From contig JAPPGM010000128.1 in assembly GCA_028874995.1 (NCBI GenBank), positions 1-64,000 of the forward strand: a stretch of DNA of 64,000 nucleotides, read 5' to 3'. Numbering within the stretch: the stretch's first letter is position 1; each line of letters opens with the position of its first letter. Under the pieces are notes generated by a model that saw nothing but the letters and a program-made list of their open reading frames with translations, did not search any database and was not told the origin of the DNA. The stretch comes from Gemmatimonadota bacterium. Lineage in GTDB: Bacteria; Gemmatimonadota; Gemmatimonadetes; Longimicrobiales; Gaopeijiaceae. Below, piece after piece: positions 1-10,026 of this stretch. Both the position numbers and the translations under genes were made by a program.

Positions 1-14
1 CCGGCCACTGCCCA

Positions 15-2000
15 TTGGGTGCCGCTGCGTCCCAGCGGAGGGGGGGGGGGGGGGGCGGGGGGGGGGGGGGGGGGGGGGGCGCCGGCGGGGGGGGGGCCAG
101 CGTGGCGGCCTCGGGCGCGGCCGCCACCGTTCGCATGCACCACTCGCTCATCAAGCTCCCGGAGCTGGGGGAGTACACGCCCCGCGCCCACGATTCCCGC
201 GCGGGGTACGGCGGCATGTCCTATCAGGACTACTCGGTGCCGCTGGGCGAACCGATGACGAAGCGCTTCATCCGCCGTCACCGCCTGGAGAAGCGGGACC
301 CGAACGCGGCGATGAGCGAACCCGTCGAGCCGATCTTCTACTACCTCGACCCGGGCACGCCGGAACCGGTCCGCTCGGCGCTGCTGGACGGCGCGCGCTG
401 GTGGAACCAGGCCTTCGAGGCGGCGGGCTTCATCGACGCCTTCCGCGTGGAGCTGCGCCCCGAGGACGTGAGCAGCCACGACGTGCGCTACAACGTCATC
501 AACTGGGTGCACCGCTCGACGCGGGGCTGGAGCACCGGTGGTTCGATCACCGATCCGCGCACCGGAGAGATTCTGAAGGGCACGGTGACGCTCGGTTCGC
601 TGCGCGTGAGGCAGGACTACCTGATTGCCGAGGGACTGCTGGCGCCCTACGAGAACGGCGACGAACAGCCGGCGGATATCGCGGAGTGGGCGCTGGCCCG
701 TATCCGCCAGCTTTCGGCGCATGAGGTGGGGCACACGCTGGGGCTCTCCCACAACTATTACGACAGCGACCTTGGCCGCATCTCCGTCCTCGACTACCCC
801 CACCCACTCATTACCCACGACGGCGACGATTTCGACTACTCGGAGGTATACGACACCGACATCGGCGAGTGGGACAAGGTGGCGATCCGCTACGGTTACA
901 CGCAGTTCCCGCCGGGCACGGACGAGGCCGCCGAACTGGAACGCATCCTCGACGAGGCGTGGGAGGAGGACATCCGCTTCTTCACGAACCAGGACGTCTC
1001 GGCGCACGCACGGGCGGATCAATGGTCGAACGGGACGGACGCGGGTGCCGAACTGGACCGCATGCTGGACGTGCGCCGTGCCGCCCTGAACCGTTTCGGC
1101 GAGCGCACGATCCGCACCGGACGCCCGCTGGCACAGCTGGAGGAGGTGCTGGTCCCCCTCTACCTGCACCACCGCTACCAGGTCACGGCGGCCGCATCGG
1201 TGCTCGGGGGGATGCACTACACCTACGCTACCCGGGGCGACGGACTCGACCCTGTTCGCGCGGCCCCGGCCGCCGAGCAACGGCGGGCGCTCGCCGCACT
1301 GGTTCGCGCCCTGCAGCCGGCCGAACTGACCATCCCGGGGCCGGTGCTGGACGACCTCCCGCCCCGTCCTTCCGGCTACGGCCGCACGCGCGAACTTTTC
1401 CCCCGCTACACGGGCTCCATGTTCGACGCGATCTCGCCGCCGGCGGTGGTCGCTGCGTCCCACGTGGTGGGCAACGTGATGAATGGGAGCCGTGCGGCGC
1501 GGCTCCTGCAGCAGCACCTGCTCGATCCTGCGCTGCCGGGTCTGGGCGACGTGTTGGAGGCGCTGACCGCCGTCGCGGCACCCGTTTCGGGGGACTCCCG
1601 CTACGAGGCGGAGGTGCGGCACGCGGTCGGCAGGGTCGTGGCCGACGGGCTGATGGGGCTGGCGGGTGGTGCCGCGATGCCGCAGGTGCGCGCGGTCGCC
1701 GCTCGGCACCTCACAAGGATGAAGTCCATGGCCGAGGGATTGGCCAGGGGCGACGACGATGCCGCTGCCCACTTCGCCCTGCTGGCCGGGGACATCCGGC
1801 GCTTCGAGGACCGCCCCTTCGAGTCCTGGACGCCCACCACCGCCCCGCAGGCCCCGCCTGGCGCTCCGATCGGATCACCCGCGCCGGATTGGATCGGTGT
1901 CTCGACCACTCCGGCCGCATCGCTGCTCGGCCGCGCGGGACTCGCTGTCCCCGGCTGGTCCGGCGCCCTCCGCCCCTTCTGCTCCTTCGAAGAATGGTGA
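15..2000 (+). CDS. Zinc-dependent metalloprotease (DUF5117/DUF4953-like), 5' end not reliable or truncated
   Basis: HEVGHTLGLSHN zinc motif, HHSLIKLPELGEYTPRAHDSRAGYGG and RRHRLEKRDP family-type segments; frame is open to the left window edge and runs through a poly-G tract. Confidence 0.8.
   Translation: MGAAASQRRGGGGGGGGGGGGGAGGGGASVAASGAAATVRMHHSLIKLPELGEYTPRAHDSRAGYGGMSYQDYSVPLGEPMTKRFIRRHRLEKRDPNAAMSEPVEPIFYYLDPGTPEPVRSALLDGARWWNQAFEAAGFIDAFRVELRPEDVSSHDVRYNVINWVHRSTRGWSTGGSITDPRTGEILKGTVTLGSLRVRQDYLIAEGLLAPYENGDEQPADIAEWALARIRQLSAHEVGHTLGLSHNYYDSDLGRISVLDYPHPLITHDGDDFDYSEVYDTDIGEWDKVAIRYGYTQFPPGTDEAAELERILDEAWEEDIRFFTNQDVSAHARADQWSNGTDAGAELDRMLDVRRAALNRFGERTIRTGRPLAQLEEVLVPLYLHHRYQVTAAASVLGGMHYTYATRGDGLDPVRAAPAAEQRRALAALVRALQPAELTIPGPVLDDLPPRPSGYGRTRELFPRYTGSMFDAISPPAVVAASHVVGNVMNGSRAARLLQQHLLDPALPGLGDVLEALTAVAAPVSGDSRYEAEVRHAVGRVVADGLMGLAGGAAMPQVRAVAARHLTRMKSMAEGLARGDDDAAAHFALLAGDIRRFEDRPFESWTPTTAPQAPPGAPIGSPAPDWIGVSTTPAASLLGRAGLAVPGWSGALRPFCSFEEW
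40..96. repeat. Poly-G low-complexity tract (probable sequencing/assembly artefact)
   Basis: Nearly uninterrupted run of G read directly; encodes poly-Gly where the family should have ordinary sequence. Confidence 0.8.
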
Positions 2001-2022
2001 CCACCCACCCGGATTTCGCGGG

Positions 2023-3075
2023 TCAGGCCGTCTGCCCGAACCGATCGATGACCACAACGCCCAACACGTTGTAATCGTCCATCCCGGTCAGCACCTCGAC
2101 GCCTTCTTCGAGGGTGACCGTGCGCGTGACGAGCCGGGCCGGATCGACGAATCCGGAGGCCACCATGCGCAGGATGCGGTCGTACTCGTGCGCCTGCAGT
2201 CCGTGGCTGCCCACCATCTCCAGCTCCAGGGCTATCGCCCGGTCCATCGGAACCCGGGCGTTGCGGTGATCCCCCGTCATGAGGCCCACCTGGACGTGGC
2301 GTCCACGCTTGCGCAGGCACGCGACGGAGTTGAAACAGGTGTCGGGATGGCCGAGCGCATCGATGGAGGCGTGAGCGCCGCCGCCGGTCAGCTCGCGTAC
2401 CTCCTCGGCCACGTCCGGCGACCGGGAGGCGTCCACCTCCGCCACGGCCCCCATCTCACGTGCCATCCGGAGCGCCCCCCGACGGATATCGACCGCCACC
2501 ACATTCGCGCCCAGCGCCGTCGCGATCATCACCGCCGCCAGCCCCACCCCGCCGCACCCGTGCACGGCCACCCAGTCGCCCCCCGTCACTCTCCCCTGGG
2601 CCTGCACCGCCCTGAAGGAGGTCGCGAAGCGACAGCCCAGACTCGCGGCTTCGACGAATCCGACCTCGTCGGGCAGCGCGGCCAGGGTAAGGTCGGCGCG
2701 GCGGAGTCCCACGCGCTCGGCGAACCCGCCCCAACCGTGGAATCCAGGCTGGAACTGCCGGTCGCAGACCTGCTGGTCGCCGGCGCGGCAGGGGCGGCAA
2801 CGGCCGCACCCCGCGATGAACGGTACCGACACCCGATCGCCCGCCCGCCACCGCCTGACGCCACGTCCCACCTCCTCCACCACCCCCGCGATCTCGTGCC
2901 CCGGAACGTGCGGCAGCACGATGTCGGGATCGTGTCCCACCCAGCCATGCCAGTCGCTACGGCAGATCCCGTTAGCCCGCACCCGCAGTACCACGCCGTC
3001 GGGAGCCGGCTCGGGGTCGGGCAACGATTCGATCGTGATGGGGCCACGATATTCGCGGTAGATTGCGGCTTTCAT
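2023..3075 (-). CDS. Zinc-dependent alcohol dehydrogenase (MDR superfamily)
   Basis: MKAAIYREYRGPITIE start, GHEIAGVVEEVG, CGRCRPCRAGDQQVC structural zinc site, HGCGGVGLAAVMIA Rossmann motif; start trimmed to ATG at 3075. Confidence 0.9.
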   Translation of the reverse strand: MKAAIYREYRGPITIESLPDPEPAPDGVVLRVRANGICRSDWHGWVGHDPDIVLPHVPGHEIAGVVEEVGRGVRRWRAGDRVSVPFIAGCGRCRPCRAGDQQVCDRQFQPGFHGWGGFAERVGLRRADLTLAALPDEVGFVEAASLGCRFATSFRAVQAQGRVTGGDWVAVHGCGGVGLAAVMIATALGANVVAVDIRRGALRMAREMGAVAEVDASRSPDVAEEVRELTGGGAHASIDALGHPDTCFNSVACLRKRGRHVQVGLMTGDHRNARVPMDRAIALELEMVGSHGLQAHEYDRILRMVASGFVDPARLVTRTVTLEEGVEVLTGMDDYNVLGVVVIDRFGQTA

Positions 3076-3140
3076 GGCATGTCTCGCGGGTCGGTGCCGA
3101 TCCGCCACGAAAGACGGCATCTTCCATTTCCGGCTGTTTT

Positions 3141-3158
3141 GGTACACATTCGTGCACA
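3141..3158. promoter_or_regulatory. Candidate 18-bp dyad GGTACAC-ATTC-GTGCACA upstream of ADH
   Basis: 7-4-7 imperfect inverted repeat in ADH/HU divergent intergenic region; resembles sites at 14001 and 20011. Confidence 0.35.
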
Positions 3159-3320
3159 CTCTCGCGGGACGTTGGGTGTCGGGTCCGGGGAACACCGGGA
3201 ACGAATCAGGTAACTGAGGGGAAGTATACCGAACCAGAACCAGGCGCGCTCGGCGCGCGCCGCTCTCAATGCCCCGGCTCCAGCGGAGTACGGGGCACCA
3301 ACCCAACAAGGAGCAGTTGC

Positions 3321-3605
3321 ATGAACAAGTCCGAGATGGCCAGGAAGCTCGCGGCGCGGTCTGGGTTGACCCAGGCGCAGTCGGCAGACGTGCTGGACGC
3401 GTTGTTCAGCCCGGTAAACGGAGTCATCGCCGACGAACTGGCAGCGGGCGGAAAGGTCTCGATCGGCGGCTTCGGAACCTTCGAAGCGCGTGAGCGGGCG
3501 GCGCGGGCCGGCCGCAACCCCCGTACCGGAGCGGCGATCACGATCGCTGCCAAGAGATATCCCGCATTCAAGGCTGCGAAGGGCCTGAAGGACACGGTTT
3601 CGTAG
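3321..3605 (+). CDS. HU family DNA-binding protein
   Basis: MNKSEMARKLAARSGLTQAQ...KVSIGGFGTFEARERAARAGRNPRTG; AGGAG Shine-Dalgarno at ~3308. Confidence 0.95.
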   Translation: MNKSEMARKLAARSGLTQAQSADVLDALFSPVNGVIADELAAGGKVSIGGFGTFEARERAARAGRNPRTGAAITIAAKRYPAFKAAKGLKDTVS

Positions 3606-3631
3606 GCCCTGCGGGCGCAGGACGGAAGGTT

Positions 3632-3670
3632 GAAGCGGGGCGGCTTCGAAACCCGGGGCCGCCCCGCTTC
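3632..3670 (+). terminator. Terminator-like hairpin after HU gene
   Basis: Perfect 13-bp stem GAAGCGGGGCGGC/GCCGCCCCGCTTC with 13-nt loop; no strong U-tract. Confidence 0.6.
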
Positions 3671-3722
3671 GTGTAGGGTATAGCGGCGAGGACGGGCGAC
3701 CGCCCACCAAGGGAGGCGTGCA

Positions 3723-3989
3723 ATGAGCGATTTTGCGACACCCGCGTTGATCGGCGAGCTGGTTTTCGTGATTCTGGCGGTCGCCCTGGTGTGGATCGTC
3801 TTCAAGGAGTTCATGCGGATCGCGATCCGGATCATCGTGCCGGCGGCGATTCTGCTCGGCGTTGCCGTATGGGCGGGGCTGCTTGACGAGACCGCGGCCG
3901 GAAACCTTCTGGTGGCGGTGGGTGAGGGGGTGGTGACCGGCGTGCGCGCGGTGGCCGACTGGATCGCCGCAGCGGCGCGTTCCGCGTAG
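3723..3989 (+). CDS. Small membrane protein of unknown function
   Basis: ATG with GGGAGG upstream; hydrophobic segments LVFVILAVALVWIVF and IIVPAAILLGVAVWAGLL. Confidence 0.6.
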   Translation: MSDFATPALIGELVFVILAVALVWIVFKEFMRIAIRIIVPAAILLGVAVWAGLLDETAAGNLLVAVGEGVVTGVRAVADWIAAAARSA

Positions 3990-3994
3990 GCCGG

Positions 3995-4456
3995 ATGCCG
4001 GCACTCCGCCCGGCGCCTGACCGGTCCCGCTGCAAGCTCGGAGCCGGACGGGAGTTGGTGGTCCGTTGCTTTCCATTCGTACTCATCGCCGGCTGGCTCC
4101 CGGGTTGTGCGACCTCTCCCGTGGTAGCGACGGAGGAGCGGATTCTGGATCCGGTGGGGACCTACGACCTGTCGATGTCGTCCGTGACGCTGGTGTCCGA
4201 TGGGACGATGGTGATCCGGGGCGAACCGGGAAACTACCGCGGCACCTTCTCGGTGGGCGTTCTTTCGGTGGCGATCGCGGGCGTGGAGGCGGGGGCCGGG
4301 GTGCTCAACGTCCATGCCGACCTTCCACAGGGGAGGATCATTCTGCGGCTTACCGGAGACGGATTCCGCTTCGCCGGGAACTGGCTGCTCGGTGCCCAGC
4401 GCGGAACGATCACGGCCGAAAAGCGTCCTCCTCCGGGTGGGGGCGGCGGTGGCTGA
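3995..4456 (+). CDS. Hypothetical secreted/lipoprotein
   Basis: Lipobox-like LIAGWLPGC; true start may be TTG/GTG at 4055/4058. Confidence 0.5.
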   Translation: MPALRPAPDRSRCKLGAGRELVVRCFPFVLIAGWLPGCATSPVVATEERILDPVGTYDLSMSSVTLVSDGTMVIRGEPGNYRGTFSVGVLSVAIAGVEAGAGVLNVHADLPQGRIILRLTGDGFRFAGNWLLGAQRGTITAEKRPPPGGGGGG

Positions 4457-4466
4457 CGGCGCCTGT

Positions 4467-5372
4467 TCAGTCGATGACGGCCGGTGGACCCGCATCGACC
4501 GGAAGGTCCTCCCGGCTTCCCCACTCGGACCAGGACCCGTCGTAGATCGCCACGTTGCCGTGGCCGGCGCACGCCATCCTCCAGGCGAAGGCGCACGCGC
4601 TGGTGCCTGATCCGCACGTCCCCACCAGCTGCCGGGCGGGATCGATCCCCGCTCGCGCGAGCAACCGCGCGAGGGCGCGGTCGTCGATCGCCAGACCCGT
4701 GCGGGGGTCCACGAGGTCCGTGTAGGGGACGTTGCGGCTACCGGGCACGTGGCCCGACCGGAGGCCTGCCCGGGGTTCCGGCTCGGTTCCCGCGAAGCGG
4801 CCCGCCGGTCGCATGTCCACGAGCTGGGTTTGAGCAGCGCCGATCGACGCGAGGACATCGGCGGCTGTGCGGATGAGGCGGGGTCGGGGCCGCGGTGTGA
4901 AGGGAGCGGGGGCTTCGAGCGTCCGCAGGGACGGTCCCGACTCGGTGGGGTGGCCGGCCGCGATCCAGTGTTTGAGACCGCCGTCCAGCACGGCCGCGTT
5001 GCCGTGCCCGAAGTAGCGGAAGGTCCACCACACCCGCGCCGCGCTGAGATTCACCCCCGAACCGTCGTAGACGATCACCGCGGATGTGTCCGACACACCG
5101 GCCGCTTCCGCACACTTCCGGAAGTGGTCGGGTGGGGGGATCGTGTGGGGAAGGTCTGCGGCGGGGTCGCTGCACGCGTCGACGTCGAAGAAGCGGGCGC
5201 CGGGGATCCGCCGTTCCTCGAACTCACGGGCCGGATCCCGCCCGGACCCGGGCAGATACCACGAACCGTCCAATACCACGAGTCCCGGACGGCCCTGGTT
5301 GGCGGCGAGCCACTCGGCGGACACCGCCGGGCCCGGGCCCGGGACGGGTGATCGGTTCGAGGAGGTCGGCAT
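4467..5372 (-). CDS. Sulfurtransferase (tandem rhodanese, thiosulfate/3-mercaptopyruvate type)
   Basis: VVLDGSWYLPGSGRDP, IPGARFFDVD, VIVYDGSGVNLSAARVWW, catalytic CGSGTSACAFA. Confidence 0.9.
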   Translation of the reverse strand: MPTSSNRSPVPGPGPAVSAEWLAANQGRPGLVVLDGSWYLPGSGRDPAREFEERRIPGARFFDVDACSDPAADLPHTIPPPDHFRKCAEAAGVSDTSAVIVYDGSGVNLSAARVWWTFRYFGHGNAAVLDGGLKHWIAAGHPTESGPSLRTLEAPAPFTPRPRPRLIRTAADVLASIGAAQTQLVDMRPAGRFAGTEPEPRAGLRSGHVPGSRNVPYTDLVDPRTGLAIDDRALARLLARAGIDPARQLVGTCGSGTSACAFAWRMACAGHGNVAIYDGSWSEWGSREDLPVDAGPPAVID

Positions 5373-5525
5373 GGATTCGATTGTAACCGGCGTCGGCGCG
5401 GAGCGCAGCAGTTGGCTCGGCGCGGACTCTGTCGCCCGCCCGGGGCGACATTCCCGCCGGTCAAGCCTCGGCCCCCCGGCCCCGGATTGCGGCACGGCGA
5501 CCGTCACTTCGTTACAGTAACTGCC

Positions 5526-6725
5526 ATGAAGTTGTGGATGCGGCTCGTGTTCTGCGCCTGGCTCACGGCGTGCGGATCGGGACCGGCTCCTTCCGGGCCC
5601 GTCCCCACACCCACGCCCGCACGCGAACCCACCCCCGGAGCCGTACCCGTGCGCATGCCCGCGGTCACGCCCTTCAGCATCGTCAGCCCGTGCGTCTGGC
5701 CACTCCCCGGAAGGAGCTTCGAGCACGCTCTGCTTCGCGCGGAATGCGGCGGGGCCCTCGAGCCCGGGAGGGCGACCTGGACCGTCACCGGCAACGCTGT
5801 GGTGCTCGAATTCCCGCCAGGGTCGCAAGGCCCGAAAGGGGCGGAGCTCGTGGCCGCGTGGCCGCCGCTCGACCGGCCGCCCTGGCTCGGACACCAGGTG
5901 AACCGGGTGGCGGTGCTTGCCGATGGGGGCATCCTGGTGGAGTTCGGGGACCCGGCGCGCGATCCGGCGCGTCTATTCGCGGATCCCAGATTGGCGGGAG
6001 TGCCGCTCCCGGTGGAGGGTGGGGACGTGCGGGACGCCATCGATGCGGACACGGGCGAAATCGTCACCCGTCATGACGCCTCGATCGAGTACGCGCGGTC
6101 GCTGGGGAGGAGTGTGCAACTGGTTGCGTACGACAAGCTCTATCTGGTGGCGTTCGCCGGGAATTCCGGGGATGACGGGGCGGTGGCCACCCGGGTGGAG
6201 GCGCTGCGGGCCGAAGCGACGATGGGTTGGGTCGGGCGAGGAGCGACGCTGGCGAGGCGGCCTCCGTCCGTCGAGTGGGAGACGGTGGCGGAGATGTGCG
6301 GATCCGGATCGGCGAGCGACCCCGGCGATACGGTTGCCACGGCGGCGGCGTCCGCGCAGGCAGCACCGCCGCCTCCCACCGTGAGCTTTTTGGACCGCGA
6401 TCCCGCGGCTCGCCAGATCGCGGAGCGGATGGTCTCGCTGGGGTTGCCCGGAGGGCCGCTCGGGGCAACGGTTGCGGAGCTCACCGGATCGCGTGAGCGG
6501 ATGGTGGTGCGTCCGGTTGCGCCCGGTGGCGCCCGCTGGAGCCGGACGGATGTGGCGACCGTGATCGCAGTACCCGCCGGGCCGGTTCATCCATGCTCCC
6601 TGTATGCGGAAGTGGAAGCCGATCTGGGTGGATGGGAGGGCGGACGCGAACGCGGAATCCCGACCGTGCTCCTGGTCGGCGAGACCGCGTCCTTCGCGAT
6701 CGGACCGACGGTGGGACGCCGATGA
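5526..6725 (+). CDS. Hypothetical Pro/Thr-rich lipoprotein
   Basis: MKLWMRLVFCAWLTACGSG lipoprotein signal; ATGA overlap with following kinase. Confidence 0.65.
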   Translation: MKLWMRLVFCAWLTACGSGPAPSGPVPTPTPAREPTPGAVPVRMPAVTPFSIVSPCVWPLPGRSFEHALLRAECGGALEPGRATWTVTGNAVVLEFPPGSQGPKGAELVAAWPPLDRPPWLGHQVNRVAVLADGGILVEFGDPARDPARLFADPRLAGVPLPVEGGDVRDAIDADTGEIVTRHDASIEYARSLGRSVQLVAYDKLYLVAFAGNSGDDGAVATRVEALRAEATMGWVGRGATLARRPPSVEWETVAEMCGSGSASDPGDTVATAAASAQAAPPPPTVSFLDRDPAARQIAERMVSLGLPGGPLGATVAELTGSRERMVVRPVAPGGARWSRTDVATVIAVPAGPVHPCSLYAEVEADLGGWEGGRERGIPTVLLVGETASFAIGPTVGRR

Positions 6726-8464
6726 GCTTCCGGGCCCGCATCGTCATCGCCGCGCTGGTCGTCGCCTGGGTCCCCGTGCTGGCACTGGGGCTGCTCATGC
6801 GGTCGGTCGGCGCGAAGCGGCTGGCCGATGCCAACGATCTGCGAATGCGGCAGCGGGGAGACGCGCTCGCGGCGGCCTGGGAGGAGGACGTCCGGCATCT
6901 GGAGGACCGCCTGGAGAGTCTGGCCCGACTGCTGGCCGAAGACAACGCGGTCAGGGTGGCGCTCAGGGCGGGACGGGGCCCGGCGCTGGACGATGCGCTG
7001 GCCCGTTTTGCATCGGCGGGCGGTGTCGGAGTGACTTGCGTTCTCGACGTGTCGGGCACGATCCTGGCGGCGAGCCATTTCCCCGGAGACGCGGGGCGGC
7101 GGGATCCGGTCCTGGCGGCGCTGGCGGGCGTGACGGGCGGGCCCGTCGTGGGGGTGGTGTCGCTGCCGCGGGGTGATGTGACCGCCGTGCTGAGAGCCCG
7201 GCCGGTCGATGTGGGGGGCGTCGGCGTGGTTGCGGTCGTGGGCACCGGGCTCGTGGATCTGGAGGCTGTGCCCGCGGGAGGGGACGTGTGGCTGCTGGCC
7301 CGCAAGGAGGGGGATGGGGGTGGTGCGGAGCGGGTGGTGCCGGGACCGGACGGGACGGTGCCCGGCCGCGCGGAGATCGAGGGTCGGCGCCGGATCGGTG
7401 GGGTGGGGTGGCTGGGGTGGGACGGCGAGGCGGAATTCGCCGACGTGGGCCTGTACATCGCGTGGCGGGACCCGGTGCTGGCCGCCATGGTCCGGGACTG
7501 GGACCGTGTTCTGTTGCTGTCACTCGCGGGCTCGGCTCTCCTGGCCCTGGTGCTGGGAGGCGCCCTTGCCCCCCGCCTGTCGGGTCCGGTCGAGAGGCTG
7601 GCCGAGACCGCGCGGCGGGTGCACCTGGGTCGGCTCGACGCGACCTTCGGCCGTGGTGGAGGACGGGAGCTGGACCGGCTCAGTCATTTCCTCGACGGCA
7701 TGCTGAAGCGCATCCGCGAAGAGGTGGCCAGGGTTCGCGACGCGGAGAAGCGCGCCACGGTCGGAGAGCTCGCGCGGCAGGTCAACCACGACGTGCGCAA
7801 CGGCCTCGTCCCCATCCGCAACGTCCTGGACCATCTCGGCCAGGCGCACCGGAGCGGCCCGGGCGACCTGTCCGAGGCCTTCGAAGCGCGGTCCCGCACG
7901 CTCGTCGAAAGCCTCGACTACCTCGGCGACCTGGCCGATCAGTACCGGGCGGTGGCCGTGCACGGCCGCAGGGACCGGGCGGAGCTGGCAGGAGTGGCCC
8001 ACGCGGTCGTCGCGTCGTACACGGATGTGCCGAGGGGGGTGCGCATCGTCGAATCGCTGGGTGCGGAGGAAGCGTGGGTGGAGATGGACGCCGTGTCGCT
8101 GCGGCGGGTGGTCGAGAACCTGGTGACGAACGCGGTCGCGGCGGTGGAGGGGGAGGGGGGCGAGGTGGCCGTGTCGCTGGCGGAGATGGACGGCGACGGG
8201 CCGTCGGCGTACCGCCTGACGGTCGCGGACGACGGGCCGGGAATCCCCACCGAGCTGCGCGCCCGCGTCTTTGAACCGTTTTTCACCTCGCGGCGGGAGG
8301 GGACGGGGCTGGGGCTGGCGATCGCGCGCCGGCTGGTCACCGATGTGGGTGGCAGGATTGTGCTTGAGAGCGAACAGGGTCGGGGCACGTGCGTGCACGT
8401 GATCCTCGGCGTGGCGGAACCCGTGGAGAGCGCGCACCAGAAAACGGTGCGTGAGGAGGTTTGA
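6722..8464 (+). CDS. Membrane sensor histidine kinase
   Basis: Two TM segments, HAMP-like region, NHDVRNGLVPIRNVLDHL H-box, VVENLVTNAVAAV N-box, DDGPGIPTELRARVFEPFFTSRREGTGLGLAIARRLV. Confidence 0.9.
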   Translation: MSFRARIVIAALVVAWVPVLALGLLMRSVGAKRLADANDLRMRQRGDALAAAWEEDVRHLEDRLESLARLLAEDNAVRVALRAGRGPALDDALARFASAGGVGVTCVLDVSGTILAASHFPGDAGRRDPVLAALAGVTGGPVVGVVSLPRGDVTAVLRARPVDVGGVGVVAVVGTGLVDLEAVPAGGDVWLLARKEGDGGGAERVVPGPDGTVPGRAEIEGRRRIGGVGWLGWDGEAEFADVGLYIAWRDPVLAAMVRDWDRVLLLSLAGSALLALVLGGALAPRLSGPVERLAETARRVHLGRLDATFGRGGGRELDRLSHFLDGMLKRIREEVARVRDAEKRATVGELARQVNHDVRNGLVPIRNVLDHLGQAHRSGPGDLSEAFEARSRTLVESLDYLGDLADQYRAVAVHGRRDRAELAGVAHAVVASYTDVPRGVRIVESLGAEEAWVEMDAVSLRRVVENLVTNAVAAVEGEGGEVAVSLAEMDGDGPSAYRLTVADDGPGIPTELRARVFEPFFTSRREGTGLGLAIARRLVTDVGGRIVLESEQGRGTCVHVILGVAEPVESAHQKTVREEV

Positions 8465-9864
8465 TGCGAAAGCTGGTGCTGATCGTGGACGACGTTCGTC
8501 CGCTGGCCGAGCAGTACGCCTACGACCTCGAACGGCTGGCGCGCTTCCGGACGCGGGTGGCGGGGGGCGGGGCGGAGGGTCTCGACATCCTCGGCCGCGA
8601 GGTCGTCGACTGCGTGATCCTCGACCTTGAAATGCCCGGCCTCGACGGCTTCGACGTGCTGCGCGCCATGGAGCACCAGGAGATCGACGTGCCGGTCATC
8701 GTCTACACCGGAACCGGAAGCTTCGACCGCTGTGTGGAGGCGGTGCGGCTCGGGGCCTTCGGGTTCATCGACAAGGCCGAACCGATGGAGCGCGTGGTGC
8801 ACGAGGTCCGCCTTGCGCTCCGTCAGTCCGACCTGCGGGAACGACTCGGCCAGCTGGAGGAAAAGGCTTCCGGGACCTCGCCGCTGATCGGCGAGAGCGA
8901 AGCCATGTCGCGGCTGCGAACGGCGATCGGACGGCTGGCGCGCATTCCCAGTCCGGTACTGGTCCTGGGCGAGAGCGGTACGGGCAAGGAGCTGGTCGCG
9001 CGCGAGCTGCACCGGCTGAGTCCGCGGAGCGACGAGGCGTTTGTCCCCGTCAATTGCGGCGGCTTTTCCGAGGGACTCGTCGACAGCGACCTCTTCGGAC
9101 ACGACCGGGGAGCCTTCACTGGAGCCGTAAAGGCCCGGCGTGGCGCCTTCGAGCGTGCCTCCGCCGGGACCCTCTTCCTGGACGAGATCGGCGAGCTGCC
9201 GGGCGCCGTGCAGGCGCGTCTGCTGAGGGTGCTGGAAGGGGGCGAGGTGACGCGCCTGGGCGGCGAGGACTCGATCGTGGTCGGAGCGCGGGTCGTGGCC
9301 GCCACGCACCGCGACCTCGACACCGAGGTGGGAAAGGGGTCCTTCCGGCAGGATCTGCTGTACAGGCTGAACGTGCACGTGCTGCGGGTTCCCCCGCTCC
9401 GCGAGCGGCCCGAGGATGTTCCCCTGCTGGCGGCGCACTTCGCGGCCAGTCTCGCGCCCGGCCTGGGACTGGCACCGCGCCCCGTGTCGGACGAGGCGAT
9501 GGCCGCGCTCCGGGCACGGCGCTGGGGACGCAACAACGTGCGGGAGCTGCGCAACACCATCGAGCGCATGATCATCGCCTCGGACGGGGCCGCGCTCGAC
9601 GCCGGCGATCTGCCGCCGGATCTCGGGGCGCACGGCGAGCCGGATGGCGTGGGCGGAATCGCGGCTCAGCCCGCTATGCCGGGAGTCCGCTCCACCGGCA
9701 CCTTCCGCGAACAGAAGGTCGCCGCGGAGACCGGAATCGTGCGTGCCGCGCTCGACGCCAACGACTGGAAGATCAGTCAGACGGCCCGCTCCCTCGGCCT
9801 CGCCGACCACTCCAGCCTGCTCAAGATCATGAACCGCCTCGGGATTCGTCGCCCGACGGATTGA
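8464..9864 (+). CDS. Sigma-54-dependent NtrC-family response regulator
   Basis: Receiver DVRPLAEQY...LDLEMPGLDGFDVL, GESGTGKELVARELH Walker A, GAFTGAV sigma-54 loop, LFLDEIGELP, C-terminal Fis-like HTH. Confidence 0.95.
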   Translation: MRKLVLIVDDVRPLAEQYAYDLERLARFRTRVAGGGAEGLDILGREVVDCVILDLEMPGLDGFDVLRAMEHQEIDVPVIVYTGTGSFDRCVEAVRLGAFGFIDKAEPMERVVHEVRLALRQSDLRERLGQLEEKASGTSPLIGESEAMSRLRTAIGRLARIPSPVLVLGESGTGKELVARELHRLSPRSDEAFVPVNCGGFSEGLVDSDLFGHDRGAFTGAVKARRGAFERASAGTLFLDEIGELPGAVQARLLRVLEGGEVTRLGGEDSIVVGARVVAATHRDLDTEVGKGSFRQDLLYRLNVHVLRVPPLRERPEDVPLLAAHFAASLAPGLGLAPRPVSDEAMAALRARRWGRNNVRELRNTIERMIIASDGAALDAGDLPPDLGAHGEPDGVGGIAAQPAMPGVRSTGTFREQKVAAETGIVRAALDANDWKISQTARSLGLADHSSLLKIMNRLGIRRPTD

Positions 9865-9909
9865 ACCGGCCTGCCGGTGCACCGGCGATCACCGGTCCGG
9901 CCCACCCAT

Positions 9910-9927
9910 CGTGTCCATCCGTACACG
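9910..9927. promoter_or_regulatory. Candidate enhancer (UAS) dyad CGTGTCC-ATCC-GTACACG
   Basis: 6/7 inverted repeat ~100-115 bp upstream of a -24/-12 element. Confidence 0.35.
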
Positions 9928-10026
9928 AACAGCCAATGGAAACGCATCGAGCAGTTCCAGTCGTCCGTCGTACAAGTCTCGATATTGCAATGTCTTAACC
10001 ATCTTTCGAGTCCCAGCCCGGCTTCC

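Noticed and set aside
1759-3213. 484-aa plus-strand ORF over the alcohol dehydrogenase
   Set aside because: The minus-strand ADH has complete family motifs; the plus-strand frame does not
7939-9882. 647-aa antisense ORF
   Set aside because: Antisense to the kinase and NtrC regulator genes; composition artefact
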